DNA from: Amborella trichopoda
Lineage: Eukaryota; Streptophyta; Magnoliopsida; Amborellales; Amborellaceae
Reading direction: 5' to 3'
DNA length: 64,000 nt
NCBI RefSeq assembly: GCF_000471905.2
Contig: NW_006499617.1
Span: 345,505 to 409,504, forward strand
Position 1 is the first letter of the stretch, and the number at the start of each line of letters is the position of its first letter. Under the pieces are notes generated by a model. The model was not told the origin of the DNA. It was given only the letters and a program-made list of their open reading frames with translations, and searched no databases. Below, one piece after another: positions 50,343 to 62,892 of this stretch. The position numbers and the translations under genes were made by a program.

Positions 50343-50398
<56 letters not shown>

Positions 50399-50501
50399 AT
50401 AATATAGTATATATANATAGTAATATAATAAACAATACTACTACTTAANNNNNNNNNNNNNNNNNNNNACTAATAACTATTATATATTATTATTATTAAT
50501 A

Positions 50502-50557
<56 letters not shown>

Positions 50558-50771
50558 AAAACTTGAAAATCTTGAAAATTGACAGTCAGAAAATGTAATA
50601 CAAAATACACTATTTCCAAAACTTGAAATCAATTTTTTTCACATGTCCATGCATCTTGATGCCGTGATGATCAATTGAGGATTTTTTAACATCAAAACAA
50701 TCTCATCTAGTGAAATTTTTGAGGTAGGCTCTATGATTGTTCAGATCCTCGGCTCTATATAAACTTCTCCC
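50189..50771 (+). mobile_element. MITE family A, copy 3, expanded by (TA)n and gapped
   Basis: Begins GGGTACGGTTTATATAGAG and ends 'ataaacttctccc'. An exact 9-bp target duplication TTTTTTAAA flanks it (50180-50188 and 50772-50780), which points to the Mutator superfamily. The interior holds TA runs at 50346-50394 and 50510-50555 and N gaps at 50416 and 50449-50468, making it about 200 bp longer than its relatives. Confidence 0.85.
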
Positions 50772-50780
50772 TTTTTTAAA

Positions 50781-52429
50781 GGGCTGGAAAATCACAAATT
50801 TTCTAACCCTTTCACATTTATCGAATGGGGCACTGCTACTTTCAGCTACGAGGAAAACATGCTATTTCATGGCTGGGGGTGTTGAAATTTGTATATCATT
50901 GTGTAATGGGAAAATATCATTTACAAGGTCGAAACCTCTTTACAAAATCATTTAGGAGATCAAAACATCCCTATTAACATGAGAGAGTTCATTTTTATTT
51001 TCATTTTAATCAAGTATCTTCTCAAAACTATCTTTAAGAATGCCTAAATTATATGTAATCAACGTAACTTGAACAAGAAGAGATATGGTAGTAATTTGAC
51101 TCACCTAAGAGGGCCCAGCCAAATAATAAGAGTATCTCTGCTTGTTCAGGGTGGATCACATTTTATTGAAACTCCGATACTTGTTTAACAATTTCTAACC
51201 CTAAACGTGAATAATTCGTGTATTTTTTCAAATAATTTTGAGGAGGTACCAATATGAAATGAAAATTATATAACCTACATTTTGGGATGTTTGTCCCTCT
51301 TAATAAATTTTAAGGAGTTTTGACCCATTAAGTGATATTTTCTCTTTCATATTTTGTGAGAGGATATTTTGGTCATATTTATATACACCATGAGGATATG
51401 TAGTAAAGAGGATGTCTCGATTGATTTTAACATCCATCTGAATATACAGGACACTTGATCCTTAACTTTCACTTGGTAAGAATCAAATTTATTAGGGTGC
51501 AATCCATCGAATCAAATTTATTAGGGTACGATCTATCATATGTGGTAGTTGACTTATGTTGTAAAGTCAATTGGACAAACTTTTATCATCATCAAAACCT
51601 TATCTCAACTAATTAAGGTCGACTTGACATTCATACTCTTGTATTTTGAAAATCTTTCCCTTTCAAGTCTCGGATGTTGTACTGCCTATGTGATGGTATA
51701 ATCCACAGGCCCGACATGGGAAAACATACAAGACGCCTGTAAAAGCCAATACACCTATGGGTTGTGTATTCTAAACTATTATATAAGTATGACCAATAAT
51801 CCCTGAAAAGCAAGTTGCTCTGGCTTGACTTGATTACAAGGACTGTCTGACACTGGGAGCTCCTCTTTCTTTGCCATGGATGGAATACTGGAGATTGATA
51901 ATGGTTACTCAGTGGAACCCGTTGAAAGAAACAGGTTGCGACGGTGTCGCTAATTTTCACTTCTCGATGAGCATAATTCATCATATGTTCTTTGGTCTGT
52001 TTCCATTTGAGAAATTAGGTGCCCCATCTTTGTCATTGACATGAGCCGAGAACATGATGCAATGCACCAATCTTTATGTGGGCCTGGCATATAATGTTGC
52101 ACAATGTTGCACTATCTTATGCACCATTCAAACACACCCCAACAAAACACACCCTGACAAATGACTAGAGAGAGAGAGAGAGAGAGATTGATCCCTTAAA
52201 AGAGTCATGAGCGGCATTTTCTATATGAAAAGTGGTCATATTAGTGTGAATTCTCAGCATTTGAGTCCCATTAATAGGAGTGTTCAAAAAAATGAATATA
52301 CACTACAATTTATATCAACCGAGCACAAACTGAGCAGTTGGGTTTTCACTTTAGAACAGCACCAAAAAATTAAAAAAAATGAGAACCCCAAAAAGTTTCC
52401 TCTCTTTCAGTTTAGATATGTGGGGTAAG
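50781..52429. other. intergenic; RTE or SINE tail near 51590
   Basis: Minus strand of about 51575-51630 reads 'attagttgagataaggtttt' then 'gatgatgat', a typical RTE LINE or Au-SINE 3' end. A (GA)n run lies at 52169-52187. A 117-aa frame at 51631-51984 (-) has no recognised domain. The 3' UTR of the DUF4079 gene is expected below 52430. Confidence 0.4.
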
Positions 52430-55411
52430 TCATGGCCAATTTGTGAACTCAAGGACCTTGAACCCAATATCTATGCCCGTGGGTATCTGCGAGGCAAAGA
52501 GAATGAGATTTAGGGCATTGAGAGTAATGTGTAAGTTCCTTGCTGTTTCACTCCCTTTTTGCATTGGAGGTACAAGTGCAGCTGCCATTGCCCATAGCAC
52601 CGTGATTGCTGCCAAAACACAAAGTGTCTTATTCTTATCTTTTACTGGTGTCTCAAACAAAACAACTGAGAAATTTGCAATGAAAAATTCAAAGATTGGA
52701 AGCTTTTGGAAACAGATTTTGATGTCAAGGGTCTGTTCTGTTGCAAAACAATGACAATGTCGATACTGATAGTTCTAATCGGTATCCATGGACTAAGGAA
52801 GTTCGATTCGACCATTTATTGGTTTTTAACAGATTTTAGGACAGCAATTTTGGGGCCAAATTTCGTATAAACGGACACGTTATAAAGATGAGATTGTAAC
52901 AACTTGTGAAGCATTTATCATAAAAAAATGTTAGGAGTGTCAGATTGTAGACAACCTTGCTTAAATTTTAAGCAAGGGAATTTTGATCTGTAATTCGACC
53001 AACCCCACTTCTCTATGATTACTTGATTTGCACTTGCTGTAGGAATTAACTGTATGGATGCGCCTAGTGCATAAGGTTGTCAGCATTTGTTGCCCTAATT
53101 TTACATCTAAGGCTTGTCTGCTCAATCAAAATGAGAGAGAGAGAGAGGGCTCACACACCTGCTCCTGCAAACAAATGGGGACCTGGGAAAAGCTTCCCAG
53201 TCCTAAACCATGTGTTGAGGCACCCCCCTACTGATTCAAATACTCCGAATCCGAGAAGGATAGATCCTGCATTGTAGTGCCTCTCTCTGTAAGATCCTTT
53301 CAACAATTGCTTCCTCTCCTGATAATTCAAAATGAAATAAATGTATATTTAGGCAATGAACAGAAGAAAAGCCTTAGAATTGAAATCAAAACCACATATC
53401 CTCATTCTTTTGAGCGTTTCACAAAGGGTTGTTTAATTTTTATAAGAATGTTGGATATGGTGATATCCAAAATCACCCAATTAAGAAAATCCCATATTAT
53501 GTGGGATTGGGATTGATATCGATAAGTTTCTAAAGAAAATAGAAGTCCAAAAAAATTAGGACTCTTGGGTATATCTATTCGTTTTTGAGATATATGTAAC
53601 TTCTATAAGAAGTTTTCTATTCAATGTGGATTCCGAACATTATATATATAAAATGAAAGAGAAAAGAACATGTGTAGACCGGCAGATCATAGCCGTCAGG
53701 AGAGTAGGTCTAAAAGAGTTTGCACAGATTTTATGGAGGGTTCAAGAGGCAACTCTATGTCTCAAAATCTTTAATGTAACTTTCATTGGTACAATGGATT
53801 TCAGTTTATCATGACTGAATGTAGCCTTTTGGAGTCAACCACATAAATCTTTGTATGAAGTGTTTCATGCTTTATTTCTAGTGTTTTGGCTCATATTCTC
53901 AGCTATTTTATTTCTAGTTGGATAAGCACACATTCCTGATAGGATCCAATTTTCTAGGTTTTTTGTTTATGCATCTAAGAGGGTTCTTAAGACCTAACAT
54001 TACATATAATTTTCTTCAAGAGCTTACTACACAAGCAGACTAGAGAACTTCTTAGCGAAAACCACGAGAAAGCTGAACTCAACCATATACCAATCCTTCA
54101 TAAAATTAATGGGAAATTTATTAAAAAACACCCAAGAGATAAACTATTTATCACCTCAGCGTTTTATTTTATGGAAAAGTCGTTCATGAGTTAGTGAGTG
54201 CGAGAGCCCACTGACTTACCAACGTCCATCTTAAAACTTACAAGGCTTATACGGTGTAGAACTTTTTTCTCAAAAAAAATAAATTTTAAATACATAAATT
54301 TTATTTTATTTTCATGTTCATGATCATCTTAACCTAGATCGTGAATCCTTAAAATTTTAGTGCTAAAGATGTTCATGTCCTTCAACACTCAATCAAATTA
54401 ATCATAGATAAAATTTGTTCCAAAAATCACCCCTACGAGAACCAATTTTTGAAAATCTCCTCAAAATTCTTCTCATCAACAAATTTAATAAAAACTGATT
54501 AGTCAATATGGTACTCTTAGTAGCTCAAGAAAAAGAAACCAATGGTGCTAAGTCTTTATTACCTCAGTAAGTTCCTGTATCTTGGTTTCAACAGGAGAAA
54601 CAGTAAGAGTAGCAGTTGCTGTAGCCGCTCCTTGAGAGTCCTGTGGTGGGGACTTCACTTGTTTTTTGAGCTCATTGATCTCGTTTTGGGTGGTGCGCAC
54701 TCTCCGCCACTGCCATCCTAAATAACCAGCCCATAGGCTATACACAAAGAGGGAGCCCATCACAATTGGGTGGACCAGAGACACGGTTCGACCTTCGAGT
54801 AACCCGAATTCACCATTGATTGCAAGTGCATCCTACAAAGAAGTAGTCATTGAAAAAGTAAGAGATATTCGAAATTCTAAGGGAACCTTGCCATGGCCAG
54901 TCCCAAACCAATCATGCTAGTTCCAAGCCCAAATAAAGGAGGCCTGTGTTAATTAAAGCCAGTGTAGAACTTTGCCACTTCTTTTTCACAGCCGACCTCA
55001 ATAGTTGAGATAATGCTCAGATGATGGTTTGAAATTCGAAAGGGAATGATGGACATTTTCACAATTGGGGGCGCGGAATGAGAAAAGACAAATGAATGGC
55101 AAGAAAAGCGGCATTAGTACCAGTAAGCAGTAAAGGAGACTGACCTCAGGAACTAGGAAGAAAGGCAAAGAGACAGAGAGCAAAGGAACAGGTGTTCTCT
55201 TGCAATGCTGAATGGTATTGTTGAAACTCTGAGCCAGATCTCTCTGGTTAATTGGGTGTTCAAGAAATTTGGCCAAAGATCTTGTTGTTAGAGAGGTGGG
55301 TTTTGTGAAGTTCGATTTGGGGAAGATTTTGGACACAATTTGGGGAAGATTTTGAAGGGGTTTGCCAAATTTGGAGGGCAGGCTCATTGTGACAGGGGTG
55401 ATGGTTGCCAT
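52430..55411 (-). CDS. DUF4079 family membrane protein, likely plastid
   Basis: Intact four-exon gene, 310 residues. Exons in transcript order are 55411-55145, 54832-54563, 53318-53159 and 52665-52430. All introns are GT-AG and phases agree (0, 0, 1), giving 933 nt including TGA. Residues 1-60 are Ser/Thr/Lys-rich and acid-poor, which fits a chloroplast transit peptide. Hydrophobic segments follow: 'LLSVSLPFFLVPE' (about 77-89), 'LVHPIVMGSLFVYSLWAGYL' (exon 2), 'GSILLGFGVFESVGG' (exon 3), 'LCVLAAITVLWAMAAALVPP' and 'NALNLILFASQIPTGIDIGF' (exon 4). Charged 'GSYRERHYNAG' and 'NTWFRTGKLFPGPHLFAGA' in exon 3 are DUF4079 signatures. The family is shared with cyanobacteria; its function is unknown to me. 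A Met at residue 9 is an alternative start. Confidence 0.9.
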
Positions 55412-55490
55412 GTCTCAGACCGGGCAGAAGAGAGTGAGAGAGAGAAAGAGAAAGAGACGCGAAGAGAGAGAAAGAGAAGGATAAGAGACT
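55412..55490 (-). promoter_or_regulatory. CT-rich leader of the DUF4079 gene
   Basis: On the gene strand, CTCTCTTTC-type tracts run from about 55487 to 55425, just before ATG 55411. This fits a pyrimidine-rich 5' UTR or Y-patch. The start site is not determined. Confidence 0.4.
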
Positions 55491-55714
55491 TCCAGGGCCC
55501 TTCCTTTTATTTGTTGGTCTGTGATTGCCTTCAATTTTGAAACAATCGTGGGCCAACCAATTCCATGGAAATATTACTGTATTGCTCTCACTTTTTCATT
55601 GTTTAACTTTTCGGCAGATCAGATTCCAAAGACTACCCCTCGTATATACGAAAATTATAGAGGGCCTCAATTTGTAATTTATAGGCATCTGTTTTTTTAA
55701 AAGTTCTCTTATGG

Positions 55715-56195
55715 TAAAACCTTTATATAAGTCTGCAACCTTATACTCTTGGAAAAGTGTTTCCACCTTAACATTAAGGGAAATGTTTATAGAAACTTTC
55801 GCTCTAAACAATCAAATTTAAGTCCATTTCAAAAATTTCACCAAAAAACAATTTTTTGATGTTCAAATATCCTCAAATTGATCATCTCGACATCAAGATA
55901 CAGGGTCACGAGAAAAAAATGGATTTCAAAAAAAATAGTCCAAAAAAAATAGTGCATCTTAATACAAGTTATATATATATATAGATAGATTGCTAGTCCA
56001 AAAAAATAGTACATCTTATTACAAGTTATCTAGACGGTTTATTTTCAAATGTTTCTTACATCATATTTTAAATTTTAAATTTGATAATTGATGATAAGAA
56101 GATATTTTAAAACCGAAACGACATATCTAAATAAAATTTATAGATGCACCTTATTCCTAGCATATAAAGAGGCAACTTTGTACAAACCTCACCCT
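55715..56195. mobile_element. composite of repeat families A and B
   Basis: 'cctttatataagtctgcaac' at 55722 is family B-like. 'gctctaaacaatcaaattta' at 55801 is family A-like. The right edge 'aactttgtacaaacctcacc' near 56175 resembles an A-type end. A 'ccaaaaaaaatagt' segment is duplicated at 55925-56010. The order suggests one MITE inserted beside or into another; no target duplication was found. Confidence 0.5.
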
Positions 56196-57860
56196 TTTTT
56201 CAATTACTTTTGGTACTAACCATATTGTTGACCCCAACTTTTCTCCGTTATTTGAACCTATGAATTCCAAAACATGACTCACCCAACATGTGTTAGTCCA
56301 ACATAAAAATGTGTCTGTCCATTGTAAAAATGTGTCGACAAGCCCCTTCGATATAAAAAAAAGTATCAGAACAAGTTGAATGTAGTACTGGTCCAGTACA
56401 AAAAATGCGTCATACCTGCTCTACATAGGTTTTTACCGCTGCGAGTTTAAGAGAGAAGTAAACACCCAAAAATTTGATGTCAAAATATTTTGTAAATAAA
56501 ATAGTGTAGAGGCCATCTCAGACATCCATTCAAAATTTGATGGTTGGATGAGGAGAAGTACATATGTTTTATATAGGGGCAGCATATAAAGTTTGCCTTG
56601 GGTTTAATAGTGGGGCATGGGGACATGCCAAGAAAGTATAAATTGGCAGTTCTATAATTTTTGAACAATGATCCAATGCAACGGTTGTATCATAGTATAA
56701 TGCAATGATACTTCTAAAAAATCATGTCTGTAATATTTGTATGACCCCAAATTTTGCACACACACTCTCTCCATCTCAATAATCAATCCCCTAAAAACAA
56801 ATTTCAATTTGAACCCTTGGTCAAAATGAGTCACTTCCAAAAACGAATCTAGACCATTTATTTTGTGAATTTCAAGATTTTAGCCTTTATAAACTCAAAA
56901 TCATTTTTTTTTTTTTAACATTGTTCAAATGATAATAAAACCATCCAAAAAAATCGGAAATGAAAAAATCCTCCTAAAACTTAGATCTAAACAGTTCACC
57001 GAAATGAACAACTTATGTTAATTGAGCTAAAAAACATACTTTCTAGATTGTGTTTTCAATTGTTATTATTGTATGATTGTTCATTATATTGAAAAAAGTA
57101 TATATTTCAAAATTTGGATCAAACAAATAGCCATAAGATGGTTTTTTAAGGTTGTTGTATCATATTACTATACAACGATTGCATAAAATCATTGCCTATA
57201 ATATTTTTTATTTTTCTATAAATCTATGAAATGAAGGCCTCACTAGACAAATAAAATAAAATAAAAAGAAAACTCAAAACGCTGTGTACCGTTTTATGTA
57301 AAATTAGCCAAGTTCTGCTCTCTTCAGAGAGAGAGAGAGAGATTGGACCATAAAAAGAGCCAGTATAATTGCATTTGAAGCAAATAAAGTTCTAAACAAA
57401 CCCTAGACCTTATGGTAATGAGGCAGGCCACTTGTTGTAAACAAACCCTAGACCTTATGGTAATGAGGCAGGCCACTTGTTGTGCCTCACCTTACAATGT
57501 GTTGAGATTGACAAAATATTGTATTTGTTCCACAAGCATTCCCAAAAATACAAAATGCAAAACTCTTGATCCATGGACTCAGACAATCCTAGCATTACTT
57601 CATGGCTGAAAGGCCTAAGCTTCCGTAGGCCACTTTGTTGATACCATGTACACCAGTCATTCTTTTTACTATACCCAAAATTCTTAACCTGATGATGGCA
57701 TGATTGCCATTAGAAGCCTGTATCCTCAGCTACCTAGGTCTCGCCTCTTGTAACTGAACCACGGTATCCTTCCCCCATCCATCTAATAAATAATACATCC
57801 ATGAATGCCTACATTTATGCATCCTCTAGAATCTTTGGTCTTTAAAGTATGGCCCAACAT
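56196..57860. other. intergenic; 45-bp tandem duplication
   Basis: AT-rich without a supported gene. 57394-57438 and 57439-57483 repeat 'aaacaaaccctagaccttat' and the following 25 bases. (GA)n lies at 57324-57344. Confidence 0.6.
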
Positions 57861-57866
57861 TTTATT
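57861..57866 (-). terminator. candidate poly(A) signal of the YSL gene
   Basis: AATAAA on the minus strand, 43 bp after the YSL stop codon. It is one of several possible signals in AT-rich sequence. Confidence 0.4.
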
Positions 57867-57909
57867 TCAGCTGAATTTATGATTCAAATCCAAAACTTAA
57901 TGTTGTGAA

Positions 57910-60900
57910 TCACATAAACTTAATGGTAGGCAAAAATCTCATACACATTGGGGGCTGTACCTTGGCCAAGGCCAATATGGATGAAGGCAATATCCAGAGC
58001 CCCTCTCCGCATATCAAACCCGAGGCGACAGCAGGTACCATCAGCTCAGCCCTTTTCTCATCAATTTTCCTCCAAACAAAAACAATCAAAGTCCCAACAC
58101 ACATATCGATCGTAAAATAAGCCCCCACCAAGAAAGGCACGGCCATAGCCATAGGTAGTGGTACCCAACTCCCGAACCTCTCAGGCACCAAATCCTTGAC
58201 CAAATTCACCAACATTGCGAATGCAAAAAACCCGTAACATAGTTGCAAGCAGTGCAAAGGCAAAGCCGAGAAGCCCTCTACACCTAATATGGCCATATTG
58301 CGATATATAAGCGCATAAGGTGCCTTAAACTCCCCATCAGGGTTCCCAATATCAAACGCCTTGTAGAACAACCAAAAGCTCAAGGGAGCCGTTACACATC
58401 CAATTGCGGTTCCAATTGCTTGGCTCATGACCATAGACCTAGGTGAAGTCAGGGTTAAATGTGCTGACTTAAAGTCTTGCATAAGGTCAGCTGAGATGGA
58501 CACAATCGATTTTACGAGCCCACACCCAACAAGACCAGCCACCACCCCACCACCTGAACTACCAGACCAAGCTGCCAAAACAAAGAGGGCCACTTTGCCA
58601 TAGTTGTAGGCCATGTTCATATCGGTGAGCCCCGCTCCATATGCATTGCAAAAGCCCAAGGCCGGGGCAAATATATAGGCAGTGAGGACATAGTACCATC
58701 GCATTTCGGGGAACATGCGTGGGATTGACAGGATCGATACGAGGGAGAAGAGGGTGTAGCCAGAGCAAGCTACCCACATGGGGATGCGATCACGAACGAA
58801 TGCCTCATCATGGTGGAGCTTGTCACAGGCTAGGAGATGTCCGTCTGTCACTGGGGCCCTTCCTTGGGAAGAGATGGACAGGTTTGCTTCTGCATTTGAA
58901 AGAGGATATGGGTGTTTTCTTTAGATTTAAAACTTATACAAAAAATGTAACAAATGACTATAGGAAAAAACTCAGCTATAGAAAAGAGAAGTTTTTTGTA
59001 AGTAAAATTTGACAAATATATGGATTATGATTTTCTTTTTTCCTTTATTCTTTATATTTCCTTTTGCATTTTCTCAAGATTTTTTTCATGTTTTCTCAAG
59101 ATTTTTTGGAGTATTTCCTGGAACGAAAATAAAATCTCTCAAGAAATTACCTGATTGAGAGTTTTACAAGAACAAATCAAAGGCTGGAAGAGTGTGCCTT
59201 TAATTGAACAACAGAGTACTACATCCGAGAAGCCCAAAATTCAGAACTCAAAAAATATTTGAGAGCAGGATGATTATAAGGGCCAAAGAGAAGTTTTAGA
59301 CCACTCCAAATTCTGGTGCCATAAAATCAGCTCTTATAATGGAAAGAATTCAATAATTACCAAATAAAATAATTGCAAAAGAATTATAAGCTATTAGAAG
59401 AAATTTATGAATTCGTATTTCGATTACCCTTTCAAGAAAATGTGACATTTATAAATCCAATCGATCACCCTTTCAAGAAAATTTGACATTTATAAATCCA
59501 ATAACTGAGAAAATAAATATCCAACATCAAGAATTTTTTTTATCGACGTCCAGTATAAAAGAGCCAGTATGGCATTTGGATTTCGATCACCCTTTCAAGA
59601 TAATGTGACATTTAAAAATCCGATCGGTCATCCTTTCAAGAAAATGTGATATTTAAAAATCCAATAACTGAGAAAATAAATATCTACATCAAATAATTTT
59701 TTTTATCGACGACCAGTTTAAGAGAGCCAGTATGTCGATTTCCTTTCATGCAAATTGCCAATATGCAGATTCAGTACCAGCCTAATGCCAAAATTTTCCA
59801 TACAAAAACTTGAAGAAAAGCAGAAATCAAGATAAGGGCTTCATCATTTTCCCTCCGACCTGTATTGATGTTTTTGTGTTTCATTTGAGCTTGGAAGTTT
59901 CTAATAGTGAAAGCCATGACCTTCGCAAAATTGTACAGCCCATCTCCTAGGATCAGAGCAATGGTGACAAATACCTACAAATTTGAAAAATGTGGAATCA
60001 GTTCTTAAAACTTAGAAAGTTTCATTAGATGATGGAATCAAATTCCCTGCATTTTACAGGGTTAACATAAGTTACTCTTACTTTGAGAGAGAGTAGAAGT
60101 TTCATTAGATGATGGAATCTAATTTTATTCATTTTACAGGGATTAACTGTAAGTTACTCTTACTTTGAGAGAGACAGAGAGAGAGAATTGGTGCATGGAC
60201 CTTGTAACCTTGAAGGCTTTTCATGCTGCTCTCTGGTAACTTTTCAGAGTACCAAACCCCCTTCTGTTCTCTGATGAGAGGCCACACTATACCCCAAGAT
60301 ATCACTGAGCCAAGAAGTAGAGAGAGATTCACCAAATGGGAACATATCATCCCAGCCCCTATATATGTCATGCTGAAATCGAAGTAAAACCTGCAATCCA
60401 AATTTCCCAAAAAGCCATGAATAGCTATCAATGATGTAAGAAGCTAAACAGTAAACCGATTTTTATGTACAAATTGAGCTACCAAAAAAAAAAAAGAAAA
60501 ATTAAATAAGTCCAAAAAAATATAGAATACTATAGGATTGTTATATAAAATGTTTCTATATAATTTAGATCTTTATTGGCAAAGAGTGGTCAGTTTTTTT
60601 TCTTTTTTCTATATTCCCTGTTTTTTTCTTTCCTTGTTTTTGGATTCTTTTAAAATGTCCTGGACTATAAATCAATTTCTTTAAATCCTTTTCCATATTT
60701 TTTAATGCTGATTTGTATTTTTTAGGTTGTTTTGGTTTTATTTAACCTTTAGTACTCTTACTTTATTTTTAACATTTTATATATTGTTTTTTAAAAAAAA
60801 ATTTCAAGGGCTTTTGACCCTGCACAGTACTCATGTGAGTCCAATCTGCCCGAGCCGAGTTTCGAAACTACAAACAGAAGCTTACGTTTGCTTCCAAGCC

Positions 60901-62479
60901 TTCAAACCAAACGTGGGAAACTGAGAAAACCCACATCCATCCCCTCCAGAGTAAAACCACTGAAAAAAGCCCCACAAGAAACTGACTGTGAAGAATTTTG
61001 CAAATCCTTGGACCTGCTTTCTGCAAATCCAAACACAAATCATCATCAAAAATAAAAGTAAAATGAATAAGAGCTTAAGGCTGATGGAAAAAAATTCAAT
61101 ATCTAGAGTTAATTCTTGAGTCTATACATGGAAAGAAAGAAAGGGAAGTTTTACAAAGATTATTGAACCATACTTAGCCATTTTATCTCCCTGAGGTGTG
61201 TGGAAACCATTGATGAGAACAGCCGTTGCAGTGCCAGATGGATATGTCAATTTGTAATCTATAATCATAATCTACATAACAATAAAGGACACTGTAATAA
61301 GAAACAAAGGAAGCCTCCTAAAAGGAAACAAGAGAGAGAGAGATCCCCATAAATTGAGAAAATGGAGATTTGGAAACAGTACCTTTCTGAGAGGAACCAG
61401 AGCCAAGAGCCCAACAAAACAAACAATGAAAAGAAAACCAGTCATCCAAGCGATCCCCGGCTCTTTGTAGCTTCCAGGGGTGTTCCCTTCGGTATCGACT
61501 CCAGCGCGTTCATACGTCTTCTTATTTAATCCCAAAAGGTAGGATCCAAATCCCCCTGTTTATACCAAAAATTAAGTGATACAGGACAACATCAACTGAT
61601 AAATAGTTGCAGATGATAAAACTGAAATCCCTTTCTAATCTCAAAGACCGCAATTACAAATAGAAATTCTAACCCAATTTCCATATACATTGAAGTTCAA
61701 TCACTGAATATATATCTTGATAAAATTGAAATCCCTTTCTAATTACAAACAGAAATTTTAACCCAATTTCTATATGAATTGAAGTTCAATCACTTAATAT
61801 TTATCTTCATAGCATGCCCCAAAACAAACCCAAAATTAGGATCAATCCTCAAAAAAGATCCAACCAAAAAGGAATGGTTTAAAATGGAAACAAGCCGACC
61901 CAAAATCAATCCCACACCTATAAACTTTGCAAAAAGAAAGAACAAATAATGTAATTCCAAGAGTCCAAATAGAAAAGACATGCAAAAACTTGAATTCAAC
62001 GTCCAAGAAGATTAATGAAGAAAGACCTAGAATCACTTACTTACCCCCATAACAGAGAAATGCAATCAAAGATTAGAGAGAGAGAGAGAGAGAAAGAGAG
62101 AGGCACCTCCAACAGCAATACTGTAACAAGCAACAGCACAAGTCTGAACAACACAGTTCTCCTGTCTTGTGAAGGGAGCAGAGACCACCCCTGCTTTGTG
62201 AAGGAGCTTTGTCCAACTTTTCAAGAACACGAAAGCAAGCAAAGCCGCCGAGATGTTGAGCGAGGGGACAAGACCAGTGGTGAGGTTGAGCTTCATAACA
62301 ATCATGCTGTACATAACTCCAATGATGATGCTCGCGACCAGTCCCCTCGCAGTGATCTGCTTAGTCCATGGTGGTATCTTTCTACACTCTTGCTCCTGCA
62401 CCTGCAACTCTTCCTCAACGTCCATGGCAGCAAGGTCTGTTGATCCCATTCTTGCTCTAACCCTGAATGGATTCTTCAT
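57910..62479 (-). CDS. YSL: Yellow Stripe-Like metal-nicotianamine transporter
   Basis: Intact seven-exon gene for a 687-residue plasma-membrane transporter of the OPT superfamily, which moves Fe(II), Cu and Zn complexed with nicotianamine. Exons: 62479-62107, 61555-61383, 61271-61174, 61020-60886, 60390-60201, 59974-59860 and 58889-57910. All junctions are GT-AG, phases agree, and the total is 2064 nt with stop. Landmarks: acidic '[12 protein letters not shown]' (about 19-30), '[20 protein letters not shown]' (exon 1), '[20 protein letters not shown]', '[20 protein letters not shown]' (exon 3), '[20 protein letters not shown]' (exon 4), '[20 protein letters not shown]' (exon 5), '[17 protein letters not shown]' and '[20 protein letters not shown]' (exon 7). 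It is closest by eye to maize YS1 and YSL1-3. Start choice: first in-frame ATG at 62479; Met11 (MGSTDL) is possible. A MITE lies 414 bp upstream. Confidence 0.95.
59410..59745. repeat. higher-order tandem repeat in last YSL intron
   Basis: A unit of about 41 bp ('cgat(t/c)accctttcaaga', then 'aatgtgacattta') occurs in two pairs, near 59421/59462 and 59584/59625. Each pair is followed by the same 'aataactgagaaaataaata' and 'tttttatcgac' segments. The larger period is about 163 bp. Confidence 0.85.
60018..60177. repeat. 80-bp tandem duplication in YSL intron 5
   Basis: 'agtttcattagatgatggaa' recurs at 60018 and 60098, and both are followed by 'cattttacaggg' and 'aagttactcttactttgaga'. Copies differ at several bases. 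Confidence 0.85.
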
Positions 62480-62892
62480 TCACCACAGAGGTGAATAATT
62501 CATGGGTTTTTATTAGTAGTAAGAACTGTGTTTACATTTGTCGTGTGCTTTGTACTACTGATAATTTACTGGTTTTGACGGTAGTACAGGCCGTGTAGTA
62601 CAAGTGGGTGCGCTTAAAATAGGAGCTGTTCTTCATTTTAATGGCATCCACTCTTTCTCACTCTTAAAACTTTGCCATGGCATAAAAGTCGCCATTTTGA
62701 AGGCCTTTACAGGTGTTCCGTTCTAGAAGCAATAAAAAAGACTTCTCTCTCTATGTATGGGCAAAGCACCCCCTTTCTCTCTCTAACTCTCTTTCTCTCA
62801 CTAAAAGTTTGCGACTTTCTCAGGTCGGAAAGCACTCCTCTCTCTAGATTTGTGCAAAGTCCTCCCCCTCGCTCTGAAGTAAGATAGAATAA

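Noticed and set aside
51631-51984. 117-aa minus-strand frame
   Set aside because: No domain, next to an RTE/SINE tail, composition of intergenic DNA.
55260-55556. 98-aa minus-strand frame starting MAHDCF
   Set aside because: Alternate frame over the leader and first exon of the DUF4079 gene; it lacks the continuation into exon 2.
59410-59745. CRISPR-like repeat spacing in the YSL intron
   Set aside because: Plant nuclear intron, imperfect nested repeats and no cas genes; an ordinary tandem duplication.
62015-62443. 142-aa plus-strand open frame
   Set aside because: Antisense shadow of the first YSL exon, whose minus frame is clearly conserved.
41340-62479. S40, DUF4079 and YSL genes as a functional cluster
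   Set aside because: Different strands, long repeat-filled spacers and no shared pathway evidence in the sequence; proximity is best taken as chance.
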